Shown: positions 23,346 to 35,248 of the stretch, one piece after another
Layout: every line of letters begins with the position of its first letter
How positions within the stretch are numbered: position 1 is the first letter of the stretch
NCBI GenBank assembly: GCA_020205615.1
Contig: CM035170.1
Span: 41,665,807-41,729,806 of the forward strand
DNA: 64,000 nucleotides
Reading direction: 5' to 3'
Origin: Panax quinquefolius
Lineage: Eukaryota > Streptophyta > Magnoliopsida > Apiales > Araliaceae
Notes under the pieces: generated by a model
Told to the model about the DNA's origin: nothing
The model's input: the letters and a program-made list of their open reading frames with translations, nothing else
Databases searched by the model: none
Translations under genes and position numbers: made by a program

Positions 23346-24440
23346 ATGCCCATGATCATATAATATCTCGCACTCGTGCTCATCAATTTTATCGCTGAGA
23401 CTCAGCTCAATAAATAATCCACATCACTGAATTATCCATGCACTACGGGACAAGGATATTCATTATTATCATATCCACGAATCATCCATGCACTACGGGC
23501 CAAGGATATTCGTTATTATCACCAATGATCATGATCATGCCAACAATTGTCCATCAATGCACTTCAGGCCAATGAGGACTTTTACCACATCATTTGTAAT
23601 ATTACAGGTCATGATTATACCCATAAATAGTCATAATCATACCAATTAACAGTCCATCTATGCACTACGGGTCAAAGATGACTTTTATCAATATATAAGC
23701 ATGAGGATGATGACAATGATATAAGAATCAATCAAACGAAATCAAGGATAAATGTTACAGATTTTTAATTTATCCAGAGTTTAAAAATGTCCAAATTGTC
23801 AACATGATAACTGCTTTGTAGAGTAAAATTCAAGAATAATATCAAAAATAATTTGGACACAAAAGAAATCAATTTTTTGTCCCGGGTGAATAGTACCCGC
23901 ATGAATATTACTTCATGAATACTACCCCGTGAATAGTTCCCCGATATGAAAAGATTAAAATTTAACAAGAATATTCAGAAAAACATCCTTGTGAAACAGT
24001 ACTAGATGAAGCGCAAATTTCAAGGATATTCTACTAATTTCAAGGAGTATAGAAGCAATACTTAACAAAATGGGTGTAGAATTCAGAATCTGAAACGAAA
24101 TAATATTACTTACATACTACAGAGTATGGAAGAAAATATAATTTCATACAAATATTGAACAAAAATAATATCATTTACCTTAAAAGAAGAGTATTTCTTA
24201 CTGGTAGGGCGGGGATATTCTTGAAGAAAACTTTGCACTGTTTTATTCACTCAAATCTTCCTTAAACTCTAAAGAAATATGGTCAATATTATAGAAGAAG
24301 AATTTTCTGATTCTAGTGTGATTTTCAATTCTAAACTAAGCATCCTATTTATAGGAGAACGACATGATACTATTTAGATGCATAATAAAAAAAGGTTCAC
24401 GGGTGAACAGTAACGTAGAATCACGTACGATTTTCTAATT
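23346..24440 (-). mobile_element. Family C-like gypsy LTR fragment, minus strand
   Basis: 'atcaattttatcgctgagactcagctcaataaataa' near 23382-23417 matches 17044-17080. The reverse strand near 24345 reads 'ctataaatagg' in LTR context like 19500. Three copies of 'catgcactacgg(g/c)' with 'caaggatattc' occur at about 23430-23510 and 23640-23690. Both ends are undefined. No coding sequence. Confidence 0.55.
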
Positions 24441-24963
24441 TTTACTATGCAAACACTATGCAGTACTATGCTACATAGTAAAAACACTATGCAATATAAT
24501 AGAATATAATATATTCTATTTATAAAAAGTATTCTATTTTATATATAAAGTTTTTTATTTTATTACTATAAAATAAAATTGGGATAACTTTCTACCGACT
24601 ATTTTGAAAAATGAGTAAGTGGGGGTACATATAATAAGAAAAATTTACAACAAATACTTCAATAAAACCCCCTATATTTATCTCAATTCACTTGGCTTCA
24701 CAAAACACATTTTTAATTATATTTTTTCATCATTAATATTATAACTTATAATAGGGATGGGCCTTTACGTTGCCTGTGTCCGAGAGCCTACTCATTTGAC
24801 GCAGATTAAGAGTTTGATCCAGCAGTTGGACCGAGCACATTTCTTTATCCGGCATTTGGGTAGAGATCCATCAGAGGCGGATACTTTTTATCCTTTCAGC
24901 TTTAGGGCTGGCAGAGATTCGTGTAACTACTCAATGAGATTGTCGATGTCAATATATATATAT

Positions 24964-25005
<42 letters not shown>

Positions 25006-25569
25006 GCTTAAAAATCTGAAAATCTTAGAGTGGACTGCTAAGAAGACTTCAGATAGCTTTTAGGGCCTGAAAACTCGATTTCCACTGGTTAAACTTCAGT
25101 ATGTTATAAAACATGAGCTTACAAGTGTTTAAAAAGAAGAATTAATCAGTATAGAGCACTCTAGCAGGGGTTAAAGGCTGAAATGGACATAGTTTTCTCT
25201 CTTATTTTTTTTTTTTTTTCAAATGAACTGCTGGGAGCTCAAATTTAAAGACCAGATGGTCGCGGGTCAACCCGCGGTAGCCGCGAGTCTACCTATGACT
25301 GACCAAGCTTCCCAAGGCTTTGCGGGTCCTGTCGTCTCAAAGTACGTGCACTCGGGCTACGCGTTGTCCGCTCGAACCTTCATTACTTTCAATCCCGGCT
25401 TCCGATGAAGGAGTGTTGTACCTTTTCGGAAAGCTATTGTTTAGAGCTACACAATGACATGGGATTAGAGATTGTCTGAAGCCAGGAAGATGGGTCAATG
25501 AGCAGATCTCCAAGTCTTCGTTATCAATCCGTTGTGCTGTCTTGTTTAATTGTCACTGGTGATTTGAGT
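24441..25569 (+). other. Unassigned segment with LTR-like GC-rich end
   Basis: 24441-24755 is AT-rich with nothing identified. 24757-25011 is a frame of 84 codons whose last third is a TA microsatellite (24954-25003). The rest matches no family I know and I do not call it a gene. 25012-25210 resembles the transcribed part of gypsy LTRs ('gcaggggttaaagg...atggacat'). 25220-25400 is markedly GC-rich with GCGGGTCAACCCGCGGTAGC-like text. It ends where LTR A begins. Confidence 0.4.
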
Positions 25570-26505
25570 TGTAACACCCCCAAATTTGGGTTTCCTAACA
25601 TTAGATTTAGTGCTCACGGTCCATCATACATATCACATCTAACTACCCATTCATTACTGAAAAAGATCATTCATTACATGTCCTTAATAAAAACATACTT
25701 CAAAACATAATTATATCGTCATCCTAGGTTCCCTAACCTTAACATAACTTACATACCCTAAGTTATTCAAATTGTTTACAATAATTAATTTACATAATGT
25801 AACATAACCATTAAAAATTGATAATAACTACTCTTGAGCCTTGCCTTTGCCTTTGTCCCCTTTAGAACCTTCTACTACCTCGGCCTTAGCTGAAATGTTT
25901 TGTTTAAACAAGGGTGAGCAACGAGTTTGCTCAAAAAGTATTTAATAAAGGATATATATCATGAATAGAAGAGTCTAGCATCTATATAATTCCATCAATA
26001 ATCAAAGGATTTTGAATTAGCTGAAGAATAATTCATTTTCAATAATAAAGACTTTCTTAAACTTCATGTTGAATAACATATCAAGGATGAAAGAGTAAAA
26101 TTCTTTCAAAGATTCAATCATATTCAAGTGAATAAGAAGAATTAATAATACTGCAACAATATTCAATAAAGTGGGATATTCCTAAATTTTATGCTAAGTG
26201 ATCACAAAAGGATCAAGAACTAATAGAGGAATCATTAGTTATTGAAACTAAATTACCTCAGGAATATAAGTTAGTACTCCTCTGCAAATACCTGGAGCGG
26301 CCAACTTAGTTTGTATCCTATATTATGCATACTACTTAATAATAGCGCATGGGTCGTTTTACGACAACAAAGTTTGTTCATCTCAGTCTTACATCATGAG
26401 TCCATACCATAACAATATGGTTTATATTGCTATCAAAGAAATACTATGATTTCAACATATAATATCAATATGCCAGTGATAAAGATTTCTATAGACCAAT
26501 CTAGC
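25570..26505 (-). mobile_element. Family A gypsy LTR, 3' part
   Basis: Starts TGTAACACCCCCAAATTTGG on the plus strand, that is, an LTR end read in reverse. About 100-340 bases inward it has 'gctcacggtccatc' and 'aactacccattcatt', followed by 'caagggtgagcaacga', all shared with LTR B at 26506. It is interrupted at 26506 by LTR B and continues at 32817-32994 and 34037 to about 34434. Confidence 0.75.
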
Positions 26506-27342
26506 TGTGACGCCCCCAAATCCGGGTTACCTGACTCCCGAGTTTGTTGCTCACGATCTACAATATAAATAACATCTAACTACCCATTTAATTATGAATA
26601 GAAATTTACACCACATTAACTGACATAGTTAATACATTCGTCCCAGGTTATCTAACCTTCATATTACAAACATACCCTTTAGATATACAAAAACAAATAC
26701 ACATATTATTAATGTTCATTAAAACTACTCCAGCATTTTGCCTTTGCCTTTGTTCTTCACAGAACCTCTAGTCACTTCGTCCCTAACTGAAATATTTTAT
26801 TTAGCAAGGGTGAGCAACAAATTGCCCCGCAAGTTAAGATATACAATGAATGTATAAGAATCAGAACAACAGACTATCTATTTGGATAGAATGACACCAA
26901 AGTTCGGGGAACTTTGAAATAGCTGAACAAATCTTTAATTACTAACAAGTCTTCTCGCCATCTATGCAACACAATAATTTGACAATGAAATAGTGCAACG
27001 CTTTCAATGTTTCTACGATATTCTAATGAATAACAATTTAGAAATATTCTCCAGAGTTTATACGGAATGACCTTAAATGATCTTGAAATTTTATTCTCGG
27101 GTAACTATCAAAGATTTACTTTGATATACCCAAATAACAAGATGGAAATATTTTCCCAAAATTTATGGTGAGTGATTACAAAGGATCTAGAACTTCTCTT
27201 CTCGAGTAACTATCAAAGATTTACTTTGATATACCCAGGTGTATCAGATAACCATAAAGATTAAATCATACCTCTCAGCAAGTACTTAGAGCGACCAACT
27301 CCTTCTACCCTATATTATGCATAATACTCAAAATGCGCGCAA

Positions 27343-29223
27343 TGTTAGGTTTGTAATATTCATGAACGCAATCAAATTACACAAAATAAGCGGAAACGTG
27401 AAAAATCAGAGTTTTAAAATTTACAAACCATATACCCGGATCACCCTTTATGCACAATTATTAATTTCACGAAAATATGAAGAACAAGACTCATACCCTT
27501 GAAGATTCGAGCTTCCTCAGGTGCAAGTTCTCCTCCAATCCTTTTTGCGTTCAACTTGAATTCACCGGGTTTGGTTCCTTCCTTTGATCAACGTTAGCCA
27601 CCCAAGTGTTTAGCCTCTAGAGGTGATTCACCAAGGAAGAAGAAATATTCAAGAAGATGTGTGTTTGGCAAAACCCTAATTTTTCTATTTCTCATAGAAA
27701 AGGAGTACTCTCCAACAATTGGAATCACGTATGTTGTGAAAAAGTCAACAACAACTCTACACACATAATAAGACTCCTCTTATTTATAGATGTAGGCAAC
27801 CCTCCTTAACAATTAAGGAATTATGTTTTATTTTAATTAATTAAATTCCTTTAATTAATTAGGCTCCCAATCTTATTAGGAATAATTAATTAAAATCTTT
27901 TAATTAATTTACCTCCTAATCTTATTAGGAATATGTGAGAGTACTTTTATTAATTAATTCCCAAACTCCTTTAGGAATTAAATCATAATAATAGTAATAA
28001 TAATAATAAGACTCCTCTTATTAATTTATATTTAATATTTCCAAAATATTAAATAATAAATATTAAGCTATTTAATTTATTCTATCACCATAGATTAAAT
28101 TAAATATACTTAACTTATTATTATGATTATGCCATTAACTTCTTAAATAATTATTCTTCCTTTTATGGTGTGACCTTTTAGGTTCTCCATATTAAACCCA
28201 TTGTGAATAAATCAATTAGAACAATTTTAATCTTATTTAAATAAATAAATTAAATTATTAATTTATTTAAATAAATAATATTTATTCTACAATAGGGATA
28301 AGCCTCACTAGCGATCAACGACTTTCCGAGATAATATAGATTTCAACATTAATCATAAAAGAACCTTTGAGTAAATAGTTACCGTACAATTCAATCCTTC
28401 CACCATACAATGTCCCAGTTAAATATAAGACATGGAATTACTGTCAAGTCTTATTTTATTTAATTATATGTATTTCGACTCTTACATGCACAACTCCAAA
28501 TAATGCAAATTAGAAACTCCTTTCTAATTTTATTCTGTGTTGGCCAAGGACTACTGGGTTGTCATTTATCGAATCACATAGGACATTTCTCTTCTTCTAC
28601 TAGAAGCGGTAGATTCTTTATTGATCATACATTATCTCCATGTACAACTTATTATACCCAAGCATACCCTTTGATATACCCTAAGGGTCTTAAGGAATAA
28701 GTCAAAGTATAACTCATCAAACACAAGATACTATGATGATCTTAAGTCCAAGGATCACTTGTACTACTATCACTACAGAAATTCCTATTGACAGGCAAGT
28801 AAAACTCTATTAGGTATTCCTTAGCGAGCCACGTTCAGTGAACTTATTCTCTAATAAGCACCTACATACTTGCTTTAGTGTCTCCACACAAATGATCATG
28901 AGATCAATCATCCTCATCCAATGAGCAAGCAACGTAAGTACCAATCTATCCGGATTCACTAATCCCCAATTTAGCAATCCTAAGATTGGGAACTATTTTA
29001 GTTTTAAGCTTTCTAAGAATTTAGATCTCATTAGAATGATCATCATCATTATTCTAAAATCATTGCTTAAAACTATGGGTTTATCACATATTATAAAACA
29101 ACATCATGTAGATAATTAAAAGCCTTTAATAAATAAATACTTTTTATTAATAAATAAATAAGATTGTTACAAAGTATATGCTTTATCAACAAACATGATA
29201 GGCTTGTGTGCATACTACTTTCA
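27343..29223 (-). mobile_element. Solo copia LTR
   Basis: 1881 bp, TGTTAGGTTTGTAATATTC to GCATACTACTTTCA on the plus strand, flanked by a perfect 5-bp duplication CGCAA (27338-27342 and 29224-29228). It is collinear with both LTRs of the elements at 36583 and 50890. No primer site or polypurine tract adjoins it, so it arose by LTR-LTR recombination. It splits LTR B. Confidence 0.95.
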
Positions 29224-30821
29224 CGCAATAGCTGAATATACGACCAAATATGTTCCCTTTATATAAAATGTTATTCTTCTCGGTCTTTGAATCCAAATTT
29301 GATTTAACAACGAAATATAATGATTTCAATATCTAATCACTTATCTTCTCTTCTCCTCTCAAACCTATCAAGTTTTCTTTTTCGATCTAGCCGAAACAAC
29401 TGGCATTGATTTATCAATAATAATTGAATTCTCTTCTCTTCTCGAACCTATCAAGTTGTAACAAATGTTTGTCTAGCCAAAATAATTAGCTAAGACATGT
29501 TTCAGTACGATTAAACAATACACAGAATTTAACTGTACTATTTGAAATCAATAATAGCTTCTACGGATGTGAATATCCAACAACAGTTATTCTACAAGTA
29601 TATTCTCAGAATCACTAATTTAATTTAAATTAATAAACATGCACTAACTGTGAATAATCAACAATAAATTATTGGACGTGGTTTAATCAACAATAATTAA
29701 CCACCATAGTATTTAAACAGGTATAACTCAAGGTTGAGTTAGGAGACTTGCCTTCTCCGTTGATTACTGCTACACAATATACTTATCTGCGTTTGAAAGA
29801 CCTATAATCACAATTTCGGTCTCACAATTAGCACAATAATTCACAACACATAACACTATAATTTACAGTTAATCTTTCTCCTAGGCACATTACCACATAG
29901 CCACATTTATGTTCACAACCTATATAAACACTTATCAAGTCTAACTAGTTCAGTCTGGTTGGACTTCGGTCTCATCTCGGTGCCTTGTTCACCTTATCCA
30001 ATAATCTACACATTTATTGTCACTTAAACTCGGTCTCAAAGCTTCAATATTATTTTAGATAAGTCATATATCATTTATAATATTTTTCGGAAGCTTTTAA
30101 TAATTTTCTAATAATTATTATAATTTATAATAATTTTTCAAACACTGAAATCATTTTTAAATGATTTAATTATCAAATAATCTTATCATCATTAATATTT
30201 AATAATATAAAATATTAATGAAATACTTGTCAAAATATTAAAGTTATTATTAATAACTTAAAATATTTTTAAATCATCACTATTCTACTTAAATGATTTT
30301 TAAAGTAATTAAAATCATTTTTAAACCATCACCATTAATATTTAAATATTAATGAACTTATCATAAAAATATTAAAAGTCATTATTTATAGCTTAAAATA
30401 TTTTAAAATCATTTTCTCATTTTTAAATGATTTTTAAATCAATAAAATCTTTTTGATTTATTTATTTAATAAAATAATTAAATAAATCTAATATCATTAA
30501 TATTAATTTATTAATGAGAATTACTCAAAAATATTAAAAGTTACATTTTATAACTCAAAATATTTTAAACACTTTATTCTTATTTAAAATGATTTTATAA
30601 TAATAAAATTATTTTCTCTAATTTATTTAATACACTAATTAAATAAATTAAATATCATTAATATTTAAATAATTATAAATATTAATGAAAAATATGCCAA
30701 ATAATTAAAAGTTATTTTTTAGAATTTAAAATAATTTTTAAAACCACTTTTGTGATTTTTAGAATTTATTTTCTATTTTTAATTAATTTCTGGAAAATCA
30801 GAAATTAAAAATAATTAAAAT

Positions 30822-30882
30822 TGTCGCTATAGGCTATAGCGACAGTAACCGTCGCTATTGGTGTTCTTGAGCTCAAGAACAC
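30822..30882. other. Two adjacent perfect palindromes in LTR B
   Basis: TGTCGCTATAG-G-CTATAGCGACA at 30822-30844 and GTGTTCTTGAGCTCAAGAAC plus AC at 30861-30882, 16 bases apart. Both can fold into strong hairpins in RNA or cruciforms in DNA. Confidence 0.85.
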
Positions 30883-32249
30883 TAACAACCCAGTTCTCAA
30901 GGGTCTCGGTTTGACCAACTGTGATTCTTAGCTCAGGCAGGTTCTGGGCTAGCTAAGACATTGATTTGGCAGTGTGTATGCAACACTACAATTATATCCC
31001 AACAAGTAGATCCAGCCTCTCAAAGTCACTGTCAGATCAAATCTGGGTTTTCTAGGTAACCCAGAAACCCAGACAGTGTCGACTAGACACTTTCAAGCTC
31101 GATTATGTTTATGTTCCAGTTATTGTATTGGTGTTATTAAGGTTCAGAACGATAGTACTCATGTCAAGGAACATTTATATACCATGATCTTAATCCAACT
31201 ACGTCACACTCACCAGATTCAGTTTGGTCAAAGTCTGTCAGAAAATTCATGCAAACCTTTTCTGGAAATTCCAGAAACTCTAAGTTATGGCCAAATGGCC
31301 TACTTTGACCAATTTCTAAAAACGATCTGTTAATTATATACACGATCTAAAGCCACAAATATAAAGTACACATGACAGCCTACAAACTGGTTACAACAAC
31401 ATCATCATAACACTTAACAACTGACAGATCAAGGCATTTGAAAAGATTGTCAGACACTGATTTTTGATTTCTAGGTTACCCAGAAATCGACTGGTCATGC
31501 CCGGTCAACGGGTTTTGACCAAGAATAACATGAAATCTAGACATTAATTAACTGTGATTCAACTTCAAGATCAAAGATCTCATACCAAACTACAGATCCA
31601 AAACATAAAACAACAAAAATCAAGAACATGGAAGAATCTATGGGCTCTGACTTTAGCTTGTCAGACCACTATGACTATTCTTGAGTAGTTTTTGAAAAAT
31701 ATTATTTTAAAGCCATTTGATGCTATAGATCTATGATGGATCATCATAGATCATCATCAAACATATTCTAGCACAAATCTAAACACATAAACACAAACTT
31801 TATCTTATCATACAAGATCAAAAGTCAAATTAGGGTTTATACCTTCTAGTTCCAATCTTTGATCTTAGCTCTCCAATCTGATCTTATAGTTGCTAGGGGC
31901 TATACTAGTGATTGAATCACTTGTATAATTCGGAGGTTTGGTGAGAGCTTAGATAAAAAATGACCAAGTTTTGTGACTTTCTCTCTCTTTAACACCTAAA
32001 TAGTTTATTCAATGAATCCATCATGCTAGGTGGCGATTTGGATCAGTTAATGGCTGAGATATAACTCAAGTGGCTGCCTTAAGTTGGTGAACAACTACAA
32101 TTATAGCAAGATTTGCAACCAAATAAAGAAATCCAAAAAGGGCATTTTGGTCATTATCCTTATAATTTTAATGGCAATCTATACATTGTCCAAACCCTTA
32201 GGGTTCCAACCTTTAGGTTTTACAACCTTAGCTTCTAGGATTTTCTAAA

Positions 32250-32628
32250 TTAGGGTTTTAAAATAGAAAATTATGATTTCTAAAATATAATTAGGGTTTC
32301 CTAATTATATTAAGGATTACTAATCACAATAAAGTTTACTAATTACATTAGGCTTGCTAATTAGGATTAGGGTTTCCTAATTAGGATTTATGATTCCAGA
32401 ATTTAAAATTAGGGTTTCCTGGCTTTCGATTAGGGTTCCTAACTATGTGTTAGGGTTTCTAATCTTGAGATTAGAGTTTCTAATACTTTATTAGGGTTTA
32501 CTAATATTGTACCCTACCCGATCAATCATTGATCAAAATTTCTATACCGCACGAACACGTACTCACAGTTACGATTATTATAACTGTAATTTCTCTCGAA
32601 TCCCTATCCGGACTTAGGGTTAGGGTTT
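32250..32628 (-). repeat. Telobox-like array in LTR B
   Basis: Seven exact TTAGGGTTT words on the plus strand (32250, 32291, 32367, 32409, 32450, 32491, 32620), plus several with one mismatch. In LTR orientation these read AAACCCTAA, the plant telobox. They sit in loose 17-42-base repeats of the kind 'aattagggtttccta'. Located within the first 600 bases of the LTR, that is, its U3 region. Confidence 0.8.
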
Positions 32629-32816
32629 CTATTCTCTGTTAAGCACATGCAACTCTACTCTTAATTTTCAATCAATACACAAATTGAGTTATTTTCTAAA
32701 CTCGTATCACATATTCTCAGCCCAATATTGATAATCAATATCAATACTACATAAATAATAATATAAAAAAAATTATTATTAAAAATTTGGATTATTCGAA
32801 ATCCCAGGTTATCACA

Positions 32817-32994
32817 CCAGCAAACCAGATTGCAATCTAGCAACTAAATTGCAATCCAGCATACTGGATTCCAATCCAGGAAACTAGATTCATCTGATTT
32901 TCAATCCAGCAAGCTAGATTTATTAATTCTTTTCACGAAAATACCAAATGAATTTATTATTTTTCTATCCTTTGGCCAAACATATATACATAAT
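32817..32994 (-). mobile_element. Family A LTR continued (minisatellite part)
   Basis: Reverse copy of the CTGGATT minisatellite and of 'gatagaaaaataataaatt' text found at 22217-22330. It lies between LTR B and hAT element 2. Confidence 0.75.
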
Positions 32995-34036
32995 TAGGAG
33001 TGATCATTCGGTTATAACCGAACCAAATAGGTTATTCGGTTATAACCGAATACCGAATTATCAATAATTTTACTATCTGAAACCGTAACCGAAATTTGGA
33101 ACTAACTGAATTATCGAATACTGAATTACCGAATTGTACATTCGGGTATTCGGATAATAATCGAACTTGAGAGAAGAAGCAGAAGAAAAGCCAATAGAGG
33201 AGAAGAAGTACGCCGAGAATCAGAAGTATAGAAAAGAAAAGGAAGATGAGATGAGCTATAGAGAATTAGAAGCAGCTAGCCAGTAATAATTCGGGGATTT
33301 TTGACAAGGGTTTTTCGATTGGGTGGAGCGCGGTGGTGAATCTGTTCGCCAGTCAACAGATCCAACAATCTAGAGATCCAAGCAATCTGACCTCCCACCT
33401 ATCAGAATATTGGTAGTTTGGTACAGAACTTTGTTGTATATTTTGACACTTTGACAGTTTGATTTTTGGCTTGGAACTTCAAAGTTGCAATCGAATTGGG
33501 GATAGATAGGCCAAAGCCTTTCCGGAATTGGAGGAGATAGTACGGAGGTTGCCTTAGAATAGGGAGGAGATGTTGTGTCGCCAGAGTTCCGGGAGGCAAA
33601 ATCGGAGATGAATTAGCCCAACAACTTCTCTGTTTGAACTGAAGAAGAGAAAGATGAATAGCTCATTTAAATTTTAACCCCTCATAAGTCATAAGGTTAT
33701 ACGCAACTCATTCCCTATCTAAGTAAAAGTAAACAGAGATGGGCCCATTATTATTTGGCACTGGCCACGTTTCCCCATGCTATGCTCTTCCTGACTAGTA
33801 CTCTAGTAGGCTTTAGTGTGCTCTACTGACTAGTACTCTAGTAGGCTTTAGTGTGATGTTCGGTTATTCGGATATCTGAATAGCCTATTTTTTAAAATTA
33901 TACCCGAAATTGAATATCGAAAATTAAATCGGATATAACCAAAATTAGGAAAAAAACCGAAAATCCAAAATAATTCGGTTAAAAAAATTCGGTTGTGTTC
34001 GGTAATTCGGTTTTATCCATTTTTTGCTCACTCCTA
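32995..34036. mobile_element. Non-autonomous hAT element 2
   Basis: 1042 bp with perfect 8-bp TSD TACATAAT (32987-32994 and 34037-34044). Ends TAGGAGTGATCA and the complement of TGCTCACTCCTA match at 11 of 12 bases. Subterminal zones carry many TTCGGTTATAACCGAA-type palindromes (33007-33022, 33035-33050) and 'attcgg' words at both sides. The centre (33170-33860) has relatively higher GC and a perfect 30-base direct repeat with a 35-base period at 33791 and 33826, but no hAT transposase domain. Confidence 0.9.
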
Positions 34037-34434
34037 TACATAATATGTACATACACAAAAAGAATTTTTCTGCAAATTTTCAAATCCTTTTAGTATTTTT
34101 CAAAAATCAATTTTAGCTCGTAGCTTAAGAAATTAACCCTATCACGCTCAACTCTGGAAATTCCCATCTCTTCGCATAATCTTACACGTGTTAATGTGAC
34201 CCTCCAGTTTAAATTTTGTGGCCGTCGAAGTTATAGAACTCCAATTATAGCGATTTTCGTCTGAAAAAACCCAAATATTGAAATGACCATAACATGGTCA
34301 ATTTAAGTCGGAATGAGCTCATTTTTGGACATGAGCTACTTTATATCATATATTTTCATGTCCCAAAAAGCCAGAATTTATCTTAAAAATTAAATGGTCG
34401 AAACTTCCCTTGGAAAGTTTTGGGCAGCTATGTA
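34037..34434 (-). mobile_element. Family A LTR continued (transcribed part)
   Basis: On the minus strand it contains 'gagctcattccgac', 'ttttttcagacgaaaatcgc' and 'ggagttctataacttcgacgg', typical of the transcribed part of Del/Tekay LTRs. It ends near 34434, where the text changes to the tail of the plus-strand G1 LTR. The LTR start is therefore missing. Confidence 0.55.
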
Positions 34435-34608
34435 TTTATGATAATTTACTATTTATCATGTAATGAATTACTTAAAGGTTATCGGAACTGGGGTAGTAGA
34501 CAACTTTGATATAATATTATTAGATATTTAATATATCATGTGGTTTAAGGAATGTTATTGTGGAGCACCAAGTACGGGTTTCAAGTACCCGGATTTGGGG
34601 GTGTCACA
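34435..34608 (+). mobile_element. G1 gypsy element: tail of 5' LTR
   Basis: Ends TACCCGGATTTGGGGGTGTCACA directly before a primer site. Only about 175 bases remain; the rest of the 5' LTR is replaced by LTR A. The left boundary is approximate. Confidence 0.7.
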
Positions 34609-34611
34609 ACA

Positions 34612-34623
34612 TGGTATCAAAGC
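34612..34623 (+). other. G1 primer-binding site
   Basis: TGGTATCAAAGC, three bases after the LTR end, complementary to initiator Met-tRNA with one difference from TGGTATCAGAGC. The same variant is used by G2. Confidence 0.85.
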
Positions 34624-34834
34624 TTTAGGTTAGAAACTTTAGGTGGGGATACCTTAGGTTATAACCTTAGGATAGAGGGAAGCGTTGAAAACACCAATAA
34701 CTCAAATAGATTTTAAAGGAGATGAATTAAATAATTTCATCGTAAAATGAAATAAAAAGTAACTTATATAAAACATTTATTTGATGTGTGTATATAATAA
34801 TAATCATGTACTAATCAAGATAATTTATGTGTAG

Positions 34835-35206
34835 ATGTCAGGCGGAAAAGGGTTAGGATACTCTTATATCGTGAAGAAGAAGCAAATCACTCCAACCGAG
34901 CCAATATCAAAGCCAATAGTTGAAATAGAGGCTCACATTGAAAGTAATCCCGATGAGGTGATTATATTGGAGAATGTAGTACCGGAACCAGATACGGTGG
35001 TACTGGCAGATAGTGATTCGAACACAGAAGTTGGAGCTGATCAAGCATCAATGGAAGTGCAGAATCTACGAAACAAGGTTTTTTCTGTAGAAAAGTTGTG
35101 TTTAATAGAAAGGCTATTAAATAGTCAGTTGCAAAAGGCGTTAATCAAAATAATGGAAGAACAAGATAAGTTAAAAATCGAAATTGAACAGATGGGAGCC
35201 AAATAA
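34835..35206 (+). CDS. G1 ORF1: extra ORF upstream of gag
   Basis: 123 codons from the ATG at 34835 to the stop at 35206, about 210 bases after the primer site and 700 bases before gag. It is not gag and I recognise no domain. It begins MSGGKGLGYSY with a Lys-rich patch. Residues 28-70 are acidic (IESNPDEV, DSDSNTEVGAD), and about 73-123 form a probable amphipathic or coiled-coil stretch with regular Leu/Ile spacing (NLRNKVFSVEKL...IEIEQM). G2 has an ORF in the same place with the same acid-then-coil layout (50603 and 60242). It is open here although the element is dead. Function unknown; a structural or packaging role is only inference. It could also be a remnant cut at its C-terminus. Confidence 0.6.
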   Translation: MSGGKGLGYSYIVKKKQITPTEPISKPIVEIEAHIESNPDEVIILENVVPEPDTVVLADSDSNTEVGADQASMEVQNLRNKVFSVEKLCLIERLLNSQLQKALIKIMEEQDKLKIEIEQMGAK

Positions 35207-35248
35207 AGCATATCGTATGCAGCTCCGAGCCAGAAGGGGAAAAGAAAG

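Larger units (their letters stand above)
26506..32816 (-). mobile_element. Family B gypsy solo LTR, about 4.4 kb, with nested copia LTR
   Basis: On the minus strand it runs from TGTGATAACCTGGG to GGGGGCGTCACA. Removing the copia solo LTR (27343-29223 plus one TSD) leaves about 4.4 kb, long even for Del/Tekay LTRs. The flanks are CTAGC and CCAGC (4 of 5 bases equal), and the host minisatellite reads straight through once the LTR is removed, which supports the insertion. It contains AT-rich repeats at 30060-30830, palindromes at 30822-30882 and a telobox-like array at 32250-32628. No coding sequence. Confidence 0.8.

Noticed and set aside
22217..23700. Regular repeats that could suggest a CRISPR array
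   Set aside because: Units are degenerate, spacing is irregular, they are part of a plant LTR, and no cas genes are present.
28503..28700. Frame of about 65 codons (MQIRNSFLI...) seen again at 37744-37941 and 51415-51609
   Set aside because: It lies antisense inside copia LTRs and recurs only because the LTRs are near-identical. It is broken in the LTRs at 42896 and 58360, and no domain is visible.
32250..32640. Interstitial telomere tract
   Set aside because: The words are TTAGGGTTT in a 17-42-base repeat, not contiguous TTTAGGG units, and they lie inside an LTR.
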